From the NCBI GenBank assembly GCA_934454585.1, contig CAKSFP010000011.1:1-64000 (forward strand): a DNA stretch of 64,000 nt. The letters are read 5' to 3'. Shown in pieces: positions 17,222 to 25,746 of the stretch (positions are counted from its first letter, which is position 1; each line of letters begins with the position of its first letter). The notes under the pieces are model-generated. The model made no database searches. It was given only the letters and a program-made list of their open reading frames with translations, and had not been told where the DNA came from. A program made the position numbers and the translations under genes. This DNA comes from an uncultured Clostridia bacterium (GTDB taxonomy: Bacteria > Bacillota > Clostridia > UMGS1810).

Positions 17222-18493
17222 TTACTCAGCCAGTGCTCTGTTGAGGAAAGTTACAATCTGTCCTCTGCTGCATATGTCATCGGGTGAGAATGTTGTTGCG
17301 CTTGTACCGCTTGTCACACCGTTTTCAACTGCCCAAGCCACAGCCTCTGCATATGCCGCGTTCTCCGAAACATCATCAAATGACGCAAGCTCTGTGTCTG
17401 CCGCCGGCTCATCCTTTGCCTGCCACATATACACTACCGTAGATGCTCTTGTGCAGGGGGTGTTGCCGTCAAAGTTGTCGGTCTCTACCATGCCTTTTTC
17501 CGCTGCCCACTTAGCAGCCTCATAATAATAGTCGTTCTCCGTAACATCGCCGAAGGGTGCTGCGCCGTCAATCTTCGGTGAGCCGTTTGCACGCCACATA
17601 AATGTGATTATCTGTGCTCTTGTGCAAGTGTCATTGGGCGAAAATGTTGTTGCAGAAGTGCCTGTGGTTACATTTTTCTCAACAGCCCACTTAACAGCCG
17701 CCGCAAAATAATCGTCGTCCTTTACATCGCCGAAGTTTACCGCAACGGGAGTGTTCTGTGCAGGTTCTTTAACTTCTTCACCATTATCGGCCGGTGCATC
17801 TGTCTTTGTGTCATCCTCTGCCGGAGCCGCCTCAAGCTGACGAACCACATTGGATACCTTAACGGATGCTTTCTCGTTGTTGAGTGTGAGGTTGAGTGTA
17901 AGTTTTACGCTGCCTCTGTTCTTAACTGTGGGTTCAACCAAAGTGAAATCGCCGGCGCTCTCGACGGTGGTGCCGTTTTTAACTGCGGCGCGTGCCATCT
18001 CGACAATCTTCTCCTCGGTAACGGTGTAGTCAAAGGACATATTTTTGTATGCATCGGAAACATTTTTTCTGTCCTCGGCAAGCTTTTCAACATCAACATT
18101 TGCCGCTGCTGCGTCACCTGTGAGCTGAGCAATCTTGAAATCATACATCTCGTGTCTGGTCACGGGGTAGGGTGTTTCGTAGCTGCTTGTAAAGAGTATG
18201 TTTGCAAATATGCCGCCTGCCTTTTCGCTCGTAGCGTTCCATATACGATAATCGGATTCTTTTTCAAAAGAAAGTGTGCAGGTGTTGTCCTCAGGGAGCA
18301 CCTTTGCAGCTGCTTTGAGAAATTCATCCATAGTCATGTCGTTAAATACAACCACATCCGCTGCGGATGTCTTAACTGCCTTTATTGCCTCGTCAATTTC
18401 ATCCGTTGCCGTCTTCTTTGCAAATACAGCTGTCGGCAGTGCCGCAACGAGCATGCATACTGCAAGAAATACACTTAATACTTTTTTGTTCAT
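17222..18493 (-). CDS. SLH-domain surface protein with repeated ~75-residue modules
   Basis: 423 residues with a signal peptide (MNKKVLSVFLAVCMLVAALP...). Two copies of a module of about 75 residues occupy roughly 40-225 (motifs such as FNDMTMDEFLKAAAKVLP and YTVTEEKIVEMARAAVKNGT). A Pro/Asp-rich linker follows, then three SLH repeats from about residue 250 to the end, each with FGDV...AVKWAVEKNVT and the variant TRAQ motif. SLH repeats bind secondary cell-wall polymer and hold proteins on the surface. The modules recur in the upstream CAP-domain protein. It follows that gene by 48 bp, so the two are probably co-transcribed. The ligand of the modules is unknown. Confidence 0.9.
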   Translation of the reverse strand: MNKKVLSVFLAVCMLVAALPTAVFAKKTATDEIDEAIKAVKTSAADVVVFNDMTMDEFLKAAAKVLPEDNTCTLSFEKESDYRIWNATSEKAGGIFANILFTSSYETPYPVTRHEMYDFKIAQLTGDAAAANVDVEKLAEDRKNVSDAYKNMSFDYTVTEEKIVEMARAAVKNGTTVESAGDFTLVEPTVKNRGSVKLTLNLTLNNEKASVKVSNVVRQLEAAPAEDDTKTDAPADNGEEVKEPAQNTPVAVNFGDVKDDDYFAAAVKWAVEKNVTTGTSATTFSPNDTCTRAQIITFMWRANGSPKIDGAAPFGDVTENDYYYEAAKWAAEKGMVETDNFDGNTPCTRASTVVYMWQAKDEPAADTELASFDDVSENAAYAEAVAWAVENGVTSGTSATTFSPDDICSRGQIVTFLNRALAE

Positions 18494-18541
18494 TGTTGAT
18501 CCCCTTTTCTTTTTATATAAAATTTTATTGCTGACCAGAAT

Positions 18542-20782
18542 TTAATCTGCCAACGCCCTGTTAAGGAAGGTCACTATCTGACCCCTGTCACAGATGTCGG
18601 TCGGTGAGAATGTCGTGTCGCTCGTTCCGCTCGTCACGCCGTTCTCTATCGCCCACGCAACAGCCTGTGCACAGTCTGCCGTTGCCGACACATCGCCGAA
18701 TTTGCCCGAAACAGCCGTCTCGGGAGAACCGGCGTTCTGCCACATATATGTCACCGTAGACGCCCTGGTGCACGGAGTGTCCGCCGCAAATTTGCTGCCG
18801 GTAACCATGCCCTTTTGACTTGCCCACAGCGCCGCGCCATAGTAGTAATCACTCGCGCTCACATCGGTGAACGGATTTGCCGCGTCAACCGACGGCGATC
18901 CTACCGCACGCCACAGGAAAGTGAGAATCTGCGCTCTGGTGCAGGTCTCCGACGGAGAGAATGTCGTCGCCGTCGTGCCCGTGGTTATGTTTTTGTCTAC
19001 CGCCCATTTAACGGCGGCAGCGAAATAATCGCTTGAGTGTACATCACCGAAGTTTACTCCCGTGAGCTGACTTGCCGCAGCCGGGTCAAGCTCTGCCCCG
19101 ATTTTATCATCGGTTTTCACTGTGGTTGTCGCGCCCTTGCCGCCGATTGTAAGCATAATCGGCTGAGTTGAGCGGATGTTGACGGTGTAAGCGCCGTCTT
19201 GTTCTATCAGATAGTCGTCATCAAGCGGCATATATGACATTCTGCCGTCCGAAGTGCTGCATATGAGATAATCTTTTTGCAGAGCGTCCATGTCGATGTA
19301 GTCCGTCTTGCCGGAGGCAGTCACAACGCTTGTTATCGGATAGGAAACTCCGGCAAACAGCTGCAATGCCGTGCCGGCAGACTTGTCTTCATATGCGCCG
19401 ACGCCCATGTAATCAAAATCCTCTGTAAGGATATTCGCCCTATGTCCGGGGCTGTTCATCCATCCGTTCATTACCTTTGCGGGAATTACATCATGCGAAT
19501 TTGCATCGCACTTGTATATATTCTCTCCGCCCTTTATATACTTCAGGTCTGTTATTGTTGTGAAAGGACTCTGACCGTTGGGTCTTGTGTGCGAGAACAC
19601 CTGTGCAATCTCCGGCTCGCGGATGTCGCATGCATCCTGGAGTGCCGGCGTCATGGTGAGCAGAATCTCTTTGGCTTTGTGTCTCTCAACATTTGTGATA
19701 CGAAGTATCTCCCACTCCTGTTTATTCAAAGAAATTTTGCCTGTCGGCATATCTCTTTCAAGCATTTTTATTGAGTCGTCAAAACGCGTCTCTCTTGTTT
19801 CATCACCGAGCTCAAAGGTAAGATAGCCTGTGTAGTGACCGTCCTCCTCATATGTAGCCTTAATCATGACGAACGATTTCCACGAAAGCCTGGTACCATT
19901 CTTTACAGCCTTTTGTCCGGCAGCAAGGAGTTCTTCCTTCGTGGTTCTGTTGGTGACGAGGATACTGTCAATCGCTTTGCCGACAAGGCTCCTGTCCTCA
20001 TCAATGAGCTTTGATGTCTCGGTCACAACGGGTTCTATAGTCTTTGCGGCGGGGCATCTGTCCTCAAACTCACCGCAAACAAGCTGTATCGTCGCACTGA
20101 CAGTGCCGTTTACGGTTGTGCTCGCCTTAACTATGTTAAACGAACATTCCCTGTCAACCACAGTTACATGGCTTCCGCTCGGAATGACCTTTTTCGCCAT
20201 GGCGATTATGTCCTTGAGAGTTGTGTCGTTGCTCACTTCAAAGTCAAACATGGCGCTGTTTATTGCCGATTTTGCCGCGGCAAGTTCTTTCTTTGCGTCG
20301 GATTCGCTTATGTTCACGGTCTCCGCCTTGGTGTCGGTTTTGGTATCGGTTTTGGTATCGCCGGCGGTTGTGCTGTCGCCGTCCTCAGACGGGTCGGTGC
20401 CGCCGAGCGGCGGAATTGCCTTTTGAACTTCAGCGCCTTCCATAGCCTCATTCATATCTATAATCACCGTCGCTTTGAGGTAACCTGCCTCCGATGCTGT
20501 CGCATCAACCAGCTTGAAACTCTCCACAGAGAATCCGCAGCCGACAAATCCGTCCACGGTGTAGTCGCACGCACCGAAAAGAAGATTTTCGAGGTCGTCG
20601 CGAGTGTAATCATTTGTTATTTCCTCTTTTTCAAACAGTGCTTTGAACTTTTCCAGGCTCTTGTCCACAGCGGTCTGCGAGTCCGCCACCTTGGTCACGG
20701 CATATGCGGTGTTGATGCCGCAATGGGCCGCCGGACTCAAAAACACTGCCGCAGCAAGCACTCCGGCAAAAAACTTTTTCAT
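18542..20782 (-). CDS. Secreted CAP-domain protein with C-terminal SLH repeats
   Basis: 746 residues from the ATG eight bases after GGGAGA. After the signal peptide come three copies of a module of about 75 residues shared with the downstream SLH protein, with a Thr/Asp-rich linker (about 140-155) between copies one and two. A CAP/SCP-PR1 domain follows near 350-490, with ITNVERHKA, FSHTRPNGQ, GENIYK and WMNSPGHRANIL; these contain the family His and Glu residues. Three SLH repeats end the protein. Bacterial CAP proteins are common at Clostridia cell surfaces and spore coats, but their activity is mostly unknown. Confidence 0.9.
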   Translation of the reverse strand: MKKFFAGVLAAAVFLSPAAHCGINTAYAVTKVADSQTAVDKSLEKFKALFEKEEITNDYTRDDLENLLFGACDYTVDGFVGCGFSVESFKLVDATASEAGYLKATVIIDMNEAMEGAEVQKAIPPLGGTDPSEDGDSTTAGDTKTDTKTDTKAETVNISESDAKKELAAAKSAINSAMFDFEVSNDTTLKDIIAMAKKVIPSGSHVTVVDRECSFNIVKASTTVNGTVSATIQLVCGEFEDRCPAAKTIEPVVTETSKLIDEDRSLVGKAIDSILVTNRTTKEELLAAGQKAVKNGTRLSWKSFVMIKATYEEDGHYTGYLTFELGDETRETRFDDSIKMLERDMPTGKISLNKQEWEILRITNVERHKAKEILLTMTPALQDACDIREPEIAQVFSHTRPNGQSPFTTITDLKYIKGGENIYKCDANSHDVIPAKVMNGWMNSPGHRANILTEDFDYMGVGAYEDKSAGTALQLFAGVSYPITSVVTASGKTDYIDMDALQKDYLICSTSDGRMSYMPLDDDYLIEQDGAYTVNIRSTQPIMLTIGGKGATTTVKTDDKIGAELDPAAASQLTGVNFGDVHSSDYFAAAVKWAVDKNITTGTTATTFSPSETCTRAQILTFLWRAVGSPSVDAANPFTDVSASDYYYGAALWASQKGMVTGSKFAADTPCTRASTVTYMWQNAGSPETAVSGKFGDVSATADCAQAVAWAIENGVTSGTSDTTFSPTDICDRGQIVTFLNRALAD

Positions 20783-20837
20783 AAAACACATCTCCCGTTG
20801 AATCTATTTATGCACTAATACATCACTTACGGCAAAC

Positions 20838-20866
20838 ATTATATAGTAAAATTCTTAATTAATCAA
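20838..20866 (-). promoter_or_regulatory. Promoter of the CAP/SLH gene pair
   Basis: Minus strand: -35 TTGATT (20861-20866), 17-bp spacer, -10 TATAAT (20838-20843), about 55 bp before the start codon. Confidence 0.75.
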
Positions 20867-20972
20867 TGGCATCTGCATAACTTGCAACAAATCGTCATAA
20901 CTTGCAATGTTCGCCCACATTCTGGGTTTGCACAATCATAAAAAGAAATACGCAACACATTCAGCGATTTGC

Positions 20973-21001
20973 TTGACACAAAGGACACAATGTGACATAA
21001 T
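20973..21001 (+). promoter_or_regulatory. Promoter of the YitT-family gene
   Basis: TTGACA (20973-20978), 17-bp spacer, CATAAT (20996-21001), 31 bp upstream of the ATG. Confidence 0.75.
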
Positions 21002-21032
21002 GTACTCAGTAGATTCAGGAAAGAGGTGCAAC

Positions 21033-21911
21033 ATGAATTTGAGAATATCAGACATGGTAAGTCAGCTAAAATCCAACTCCGCCAGGCAGTTTGTCATCAT
21101 GACGCTGGGTACGGTGCTGCTGACAGCCGGAGTGTATTTTTTCAAGATACCGAACGGTTTTTCCACCGGCGGAGTGAGCGGCATAGGCACCATACTCGGC
21201 AGTATAACGCCCATAACCCCCGCAAAGTGGATTTCCGTTATCAACTTTGCCCTGCTCGTGCTCGGTTTTCTGGTGCTCGGCAAAGAAACCGGCGCAAAGA
21301 CGGTCTATTGCAGTATGCTTTTCTCCGCGCTCACTTGGATTCTTGAAGATGTGTTTCCAATGAGTGCACCTTTCACGGATGATTCGTTTCTGGAACTGAT
21401 ATATGCGATGCTCCTCACCTCTATCGGAGCAGCAATGATTTTCAACAGCAATGCCTCATCGGGCGGCACAGATATAGTGGCACTGATACTGAAAAAATAC
21501 ACTCGGACCGATGTCGGCAGAGCCTTGCTTGCAGCGGATTTTACCGTTGCCGCAGCATCGTTCTTCGTTTTCAGCGTAAAGATAGGTCTTTACTCTATGC
21601 TCGGACTGTTTATGAAAGCATTTCTCGTTGACAGTGTTATAGAGAGTCTTAATTCTTGCAAGTATTTCGTAGTGATTACAACACACGGAGAGGAAATTGC
21701 GCAGTATATCCTCAAAGAGATCCACCACGGCGCAACCGTGACTGATGCCATAGGCGGATATACCCATGAGAAGAAACAAATGGTGCACACCGTGTGCAAG
21801 AGAATTGAGGCAATAAAACTGCGCGCAAAAGTTGTCAGCATAGATCCGCACGCTTTTGTTATAGTCTCCACCAGCAGCGATATAATCGGCAGAGGATTCA
21901 GGAGTGTGTGA
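21033..21911 (+). CDS. YitT family membrane protein
   Basis: 292 residues from the ATG preceded by GGAAAGAGGTG; upstream in-frame ATGs lie before the promoter and are rejected. Five to six membrane helices cover the first 200 residues, with the family motif FSTGGVSGIGTIL near 50 and SGGTDIVALIL near 140. The C-terminal 85 residues form the cytoplasmic DUF2179 domain (HHGATVTDAIGGYTHEKKQMV). YitT proteins are widespread in Firmicutes; their substrate is not established. Confidence 0.92.
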   Translation: MNLRISDMVSQLKSNSARQFVIMTLGTVLLTAGVYFFKIPNGFSTGGVSGIGTILGSITPITPAKWISVINFALLVLGFLVLGKETGAKTVYCSMLFSALTWILEDVFPMSAPFTDDSFLELIYAMLLTSIGAAMIFNSNASSGGTDIVALILKKYTRTDVGRALLAADFTVAAASFFVFSVKIGLYSMLGLFMKAFLVDSVIESLNSCKYFVVITTHGEEIAQYILKEIHHGATVTDAIGGYTHEKKQMVHTVCKRIEAIKLRAKVVSIDPHAFVIVSTSSDIIGRGFRSV

Positions 21912-21937
21912 CAGGAAAGCGTTTCATTATTTCAAAG

Positions 21938-22144
21938 GCGAGGGTGTATATATTTTATTATGCACGCATAAAACTTGTGCCGTCTGTGTATGTGTTTTTT
22001 ATTCTTGTCGCCTCGGACAGCAGTGCAGTAGCGCTGAACTCGTCGCCTAAGAATAAAAAACACATACGCATCCTTTGACGGTATATTTTCTACGCAAATA
22101 TGCGTGAAATTCACCTACACAAAATAAAATATATCCCTCTCGCC
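21938..22144. repeat. Inverted-end intergenic element, copy R2
   Basis: The ends are GGCGAGGGTGTATATATTTT on the left and the inverted AAAATATATCCCTCTCGCC on the right. Nested inside is a second inverted repeat, GTATGTGTTTTTTATTCTT...AAGAATAAAAAACACATAC, around a core containing CGGACAGCAGTGCAGTAGCG. Read on the opposite strand, the core and inner arms match copy R4 at 29244 closely. No open reading frame is conserved. The element fills the gap between the convergent YitT and DUF1275 genes. Confidence 0.75.
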
Positions 22145-22174
22145 GTTAAACAAAAATAGCGTATGCACGCCTGT

Positions 22175-22897
22175 TCAATGCCCGTGAGGTTTCATCTCTT
22201 TCAGCTCCCTCTCCTCTATGAGGTCGGCGTGCAAAAGCGCCGCAAGTATCACCCCGAACGGTATCAGAGTGAGCCAAATTGCCCTGCCGAGGAATATGAG
22301 ACAGAAAAATGTGCCGACAGACGCCCCGCCCAGGAACGACAATAGCATCACCGAATGTTTGAAAAACTTCGGGCGGTGGCTCCTGTCGTTCTTGCGGAGA
22401 TGCTTGATTTCCTTTGCAAGACCGACTCCCACTTGCCTGATATGGTTTGTGACAAATGTGGTCGCCATGGGTGTGCCCTCCGCCTGGCGGAATGTGTTGT
22501 ATTGCATGGACGCAATGAAGTTTATCGCAATCTGAGATATCTGCACGGGTGCGGACTCGGGCACAAAGCCAAGCGCAATGACGACGAGCATCTCCACAGT
22601 GATGAGAAGCGTGTCCCAGCGTATGGGAAATTTGTGCTTTATGGGATTCGGCAAAAGCTCGGACACAAACGCACCGAGGATGTACGCCGAAATAGGTATC
22701 ATGTAATAGAGTGCCTTGCCCCGGTGACCGCCGCCTATCGCCATGCCGAGCAGCACCACATTGCCTGTCTGCGCATTGCAGAACACATTTCCGCGCAAAA
22801 GATAGGTATATGCGCCGAAAAACCCGGCGATTGCCATGAGGGTGTAAAACACCCAGTTTCTCTCACACATGAGAAAACCTTTGTGCTTTTGTTTCAA
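22175..22897 (-). CDS. DUF1275 (YoaK-like) membrane protein
   Basis: 240 residues from a TTG placed 7 nt after GGGGAGTG; a longer frame reaching back into the putP stop region lacks a ribosome site. Six hydrophobic segments are visible. The N-terminal GAYTYLLRGNVFCNAQTGNV and the later FIASMQYNTFR are family signatures. The function of DUF1275 proteins is not established; some are proposed permeases. Confidence 0.88.
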   Translation of the reverse strand: MKQKHKGFLMCERNWVFYTLMAIAGFFGAYTYLLRGNVFCNAQTGNVVLLGMAIGGGHRGKALYYMIPISAYILGAFVSELLPNPIKHKFPIRWDTLLITVEMLVVIALGFVPESAPVQISQIAINFIASMQYNTFRQAEGTPMATTFVTNHIRQVGVGLAKEIKHLRKNDRSHRPKFFKHSVMLLSFLGGASVGTFFCLIFLGRAIWLTLIPFGVILAALLHADLIEERELKEMKPHGH

Positions 22898-22971
22898 TGT
22901 TATCACTCCCCGATAAACTCTGCATTTTGCAAACGGGTCAAAGGCAACAGCCTTTGACCCGAATAGAATCA

Positions 22972-24516
22972 TTATTCAATTTCCGCGCCGGAACGGACAA
23001 GTTCAAACTCATCCTCAATCTCCTTTGACGGAGCCTTTGTGCACAGGCTGACAATTACTATTGCTGCTATACCGACAATAAACGCCGGTAAAAGCTCATA
23101 TACTCCGAATACTCCGCCGAGCGGCTTGATAAGGTATTTCCACACAAACACCATCACACCGCCGGCAATCATGCCGGAAACCGCGCCGGGGAATGTGGTT
23201 CTCTTCCAGAACAGCGAGCAGATAACAAGCGGTCCGAAACTTGCGCCGAAGCCTGCCCACGCAAACGACACTATGCCGAATACCGAACTGTCGGGGTTGC
23301 GCGCTATGATTACGCCCAAAACAGCGATTGCGACAACTGTGATTCGCGCGGCGAGCATACTCTTTTTCTCCGAAATTTTGAGACGGAGCGCCTCACGCAG
23401 AATATTCTCGGACACACTGGATGATGCCGCCAAAAGCTGAGAATCCGCTGTGGACATGGTGCTTGCCAAAATTCCCGATAGAACAAGACCCGCCATAAGC
23501 GCCGGCAGAATGCCGTAGTGCGACAGAAGATCCGCAATGCGCACTATGATTGTCTCGGTTGAATTGCCCGAGAGCTGATCGACGAGACCTGCATTGCTGA
23601 GGCCTCTGCCTGTAACGCCGATTGCCACAGCAATCGCCATAGCAACAACAACCCAAATTGATGCAACTCTGCGCGAAATTTTAAGATTTTTTTCATTGTC
23701 TATAGCCATGAAACGAAGCAGAATGTGGGGCATACCGAAGTAACCGAGACCCCATGATACCGTAGTTATTATCTTAAGAAGATTATACGGTGCTGCCTCG
23801 CCGGTTTTCTCCACATATGTCGCAGTCATGTTGAGGTAACCGGGAAGCTCCTTTGCATTTTGCATAACGGCGTCAATGCCGCCGGCAGACACCGTGGCAA
23901 AGATGAGCACAAAAAGCAGTGCTATCGTCATGATGATTCCCTGGATAAAGTCCGTCATAGACGCAGCGAGGAATCCGCCCGCCGCCGTGTATCCGACAAT
24001 AACTATTGCAGAAACTATCATAGCGCCCATGTAGTTGATACCAAACAGCGATGAAAACAATTTACCGCAAGCGGCAAATCCCGACGCTGTGTACGGTATG
24101 AAGAATATGATTATGATAACCGCCGCAATTGCCGAAAGGACGCTCCTTTCGTCACGGAACCGCTTGGAGAAAAACTGAGGCAGAGTAAAAGATCCCGTCA
24201 CATGAGTATAGCGGCGCAGTCTCTTTGCGGTGAACAGCCAGTTAAGATATGTACCTGCCGCAAGGCCGATTATTGTCCAGCCGACATCGGCGAGTCCGGA
24301 AAGATATGCCAGACCCGGCAGGCCCATAAGCAAATAGCTCGACATATCGGACGCCTCTGCGCTCATAGCGGTAACATAAGGTCCGAGAGTTCTTCCGCCG
24401 AGATAAAAATCAGACGACGATTCGTTTTTGCGTGCAAAATGAAAACCTATTATCAGCATACCTATCAGATACACAAGAATAGTCAGCATAATGCACACTG
24501 TGGATGTGTTTATCAT
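22972..24516 (-). CDS. putP: Sodium/proline symporter (SSS family, PutP-like)
   Basis: 514 residues with about 13 membrane helices, the normal length of PutP. Family motifs include FYLGGRTLGPYVTAMSAEASDMSSYLLMG split over residues 37-65 (helix 2 Na+/proline region), GYTAAGGFLAASMTDFIQG, and AGLVLSGILASTMSTADSQL near 340-360, where Ser/Thr residues of the second sodium site lie. It is predicted to import proline, or a related solute, with Na+. It has its own promoter upstream. Confidence 0.92.
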   Translation of the reverse strand: MINTSTVCIMLTILVYLIGMLIIGFHFARKNESSSDFYLGGRTLGPYVTAMSAEASDMSSYLLMGLPGLAYLSGLADVGWTIIGLAAGTYLNWLFTAKRLRRYTHVTGSFTLPQFFSKRFRDERSVLSAIAAVIIIIFFIPYTASGFAACGKLFSSLFGINYMGAMIVSAIVIVGYTAAGGFLAASMTDFIQGIIMTIALLFVLIFATVSAGGIDAVMQNAKELPGYLNMTATYVEKTGEAAPYNLLKIITTVSWGLGYFGMPHILLRFMAIDNEKNLKISRRVASIWVVVAMAIAVAIGVTGRGLSNAGLVDQLSGNSTETIIVRIADLLSHYGILPALMAGLVLSGILASTMSTADSQLLAASSSVSENILREALRLKISEKKSMLAARITVVAIAVLGVIIARNPDSSVFGIVSFAWAGFGASFGPLVICSLFWKRTTFPGAVSGMIAGGVMVFVWKYLIKPLGGVFGVYELLPAFIVGIAAIVIVSLCTKAPSKEIEDEFELVRSGAEIE

Positions 24517-24608
24517 TGAATAAATTCCCCCTGTGGATGCTCTGTGAGCAACCCGTAAATTAATTAGTGATTTTTGCGAAAATCATCGCAAAAAATAAAA
24601 CATAATCT

Positions 24609-24637
24609 ATTCTATCATAAAAATGAAAGATTTGCAA
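24609..24637 (-). promoter_or_regulatory. Promoter of putP
   Basis: Minus strand: -35 TTGCAA (24632-24637), 17-bp spacer, -10 TAGAAT (24609-24614), about 95 bp before the start codon. A small hairpin (TTTTTGCGA...TCGCAAAAA, 24571-24594) lies in the leader. Confidence 0.55.
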
Positions 24638-24734
24638 AGGAAAAATTCATTTTTATGAGTTTTTTTTGCTTTTTTATCAGTTTGGCAAAAACAGTATTTT
24701 GCGATATCGGCCGCAGGTGCCATCAACAAAAGCA

Positions 24735-25442
24735 TTACCCCAACGGCTCTTTAGACGGCTTGGGTGCCTTACGCGGAAACCGCGCTGCCGTTGGCGCAAT
24801 TTTCTTGATCACAACCATGTTGTGGTCAAAATCGAACCCCTGCGCCTTATAGCTTACTATCCTTTCCATCTCACCGCCGAGAAGTCTTACCGCTTTTTTT
24901 GCGGCAGATATCTCCTCGTCCGCCTTGGGACCTTTCATGGCGACAAAGTACCCGCCGACTCTCACAAACGGCAAACACAGCTCGGATAGCGTGGATAAAT
25001 TTGCCACCGCGCGGCTCACACAGGCATCAAACCCCTCGCGCAGCCCTTTTTGCCTTGCTGCGTCCTCGGCGCGCGCATGCACGCACTCAATATCTTCCAA
25101 ACCCAGCTCGGACACAACCTCACCGAGAAAATTTATCCTCTTGTTGAGCGAATCGAGCAAGGTAAGGCGCAGCGACGGTTTGACGATTTTCATGGGTATG
25201 CCGGGGAATCCGGCGCCCGTGCCGACATCTATCACCTTTGCGCCATCGCCGATCACTCCGCAATCGAATATCCCGATGCAATCGAGAAAGTGTTTGTACG
25301 CAACTTCGGTTTCGTCCGTTATTGCGGTGAGGTTTATGCGGCTGTTCCAATCAATCAGCATTTCATAATATTTTTCGAACATCTTGCACGCATCGGCAGC
25401 AACGCCGTGTGCGGCAAGTATTTCTGTTATCTTTTCATTCAT
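24735..25442 (-). CDS. rsmG: 16S rRNA (guanine(527)-N7)-methyltransferase
   Basis: 235 residues. The SAM-binding motif VIDVGTGAGFPGIPMKIV lies near 70-87, with SLNKRINFLGEV and DACVSRAVANLSTLSEL downstream, all typical of RsmG (GidB). It methylates G527 of 16S rRNA. It lies in the usual order after mnmG but is separated from it by a 304-bp gap filled by repeat R3. The parAB genes that often follow it in Firmicutes are absent. Confidence 0.95.
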   Translation of the reverse strand: MNEKITEILAAHGVAADACKMFEKYYEMLIDWNSRINLTAITDETEVAYKHFLDCIGIFDCGVIGDGAKVIDVGTGAGFPGIPMKIVKPSLRLTLLDSLNKRINFLGEVVSELGLEDIECVHARAEDAARQKGLREGFDACVSRAVANLSTLSELCLPFVRVGGYFVAMKGPKADEEISAAKKAVRLLGGEMERIVSYKAQGFDFDHNMVVIKKIAPTAARFPRKAPKPSKEPLG

Positions 25443-25538
25443 CTTTTTGCTCCGTATAAGTCAAAATTCGGTTTTACAACCCCTCCGTCAGCCAGTTGAT
25501 TTAATTAAAATTGCAAGTTTGCTCGGGTTCTGCATAAA

Positions 25539-25735
25539 GGCGACGGGGTGTATATTTCATTTTGTGTGAGCGAGTTCAGCGCAGGGCTCCCAAAAAGGTG
25601 GTAGCATAGCGTGCCTTTTTGGGAATGAGGAGAAACAGCAAAGCGAGTAAGCTGTAAATCTCCGATTTGCAGTGAGCGATGCGCTGCTTGTTTTGACGAT
25701 TGAGTGAGCCAAAATTAAATATACACCTCGTCGCC
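25539..25735. repeat. Inverted-end structured element, copy R3
   Basis: Left end GGCGACGGGGTGTATATTT and right end AAATATACACCTCGTCGCC form an outer stem of about 26 bp. Inside are hairpin CCCAAAAAGG...CCTTTTTGGG (about 25593-25627) and hairpin GGAGAaACAGC...GCTGTaaaTCTCC (25630-25666). The same architecture, with paired base changes, occurs in R5 at 35255. No conserved reading frame was found. It fills most of the mnmG-rsmG gap. Confidence 0.8.
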
Positions 25736-25746
25736 GCTCCACACTC

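Noticed and set aside
24571..24594. Terminator after rsmG
   Set aside because: The TTTTTGCGA/TCGCAAAAA hairpin lies downstream of the probable putP promoter and has no T-tail in the needed direction; it is noted only as a leader hairpin.
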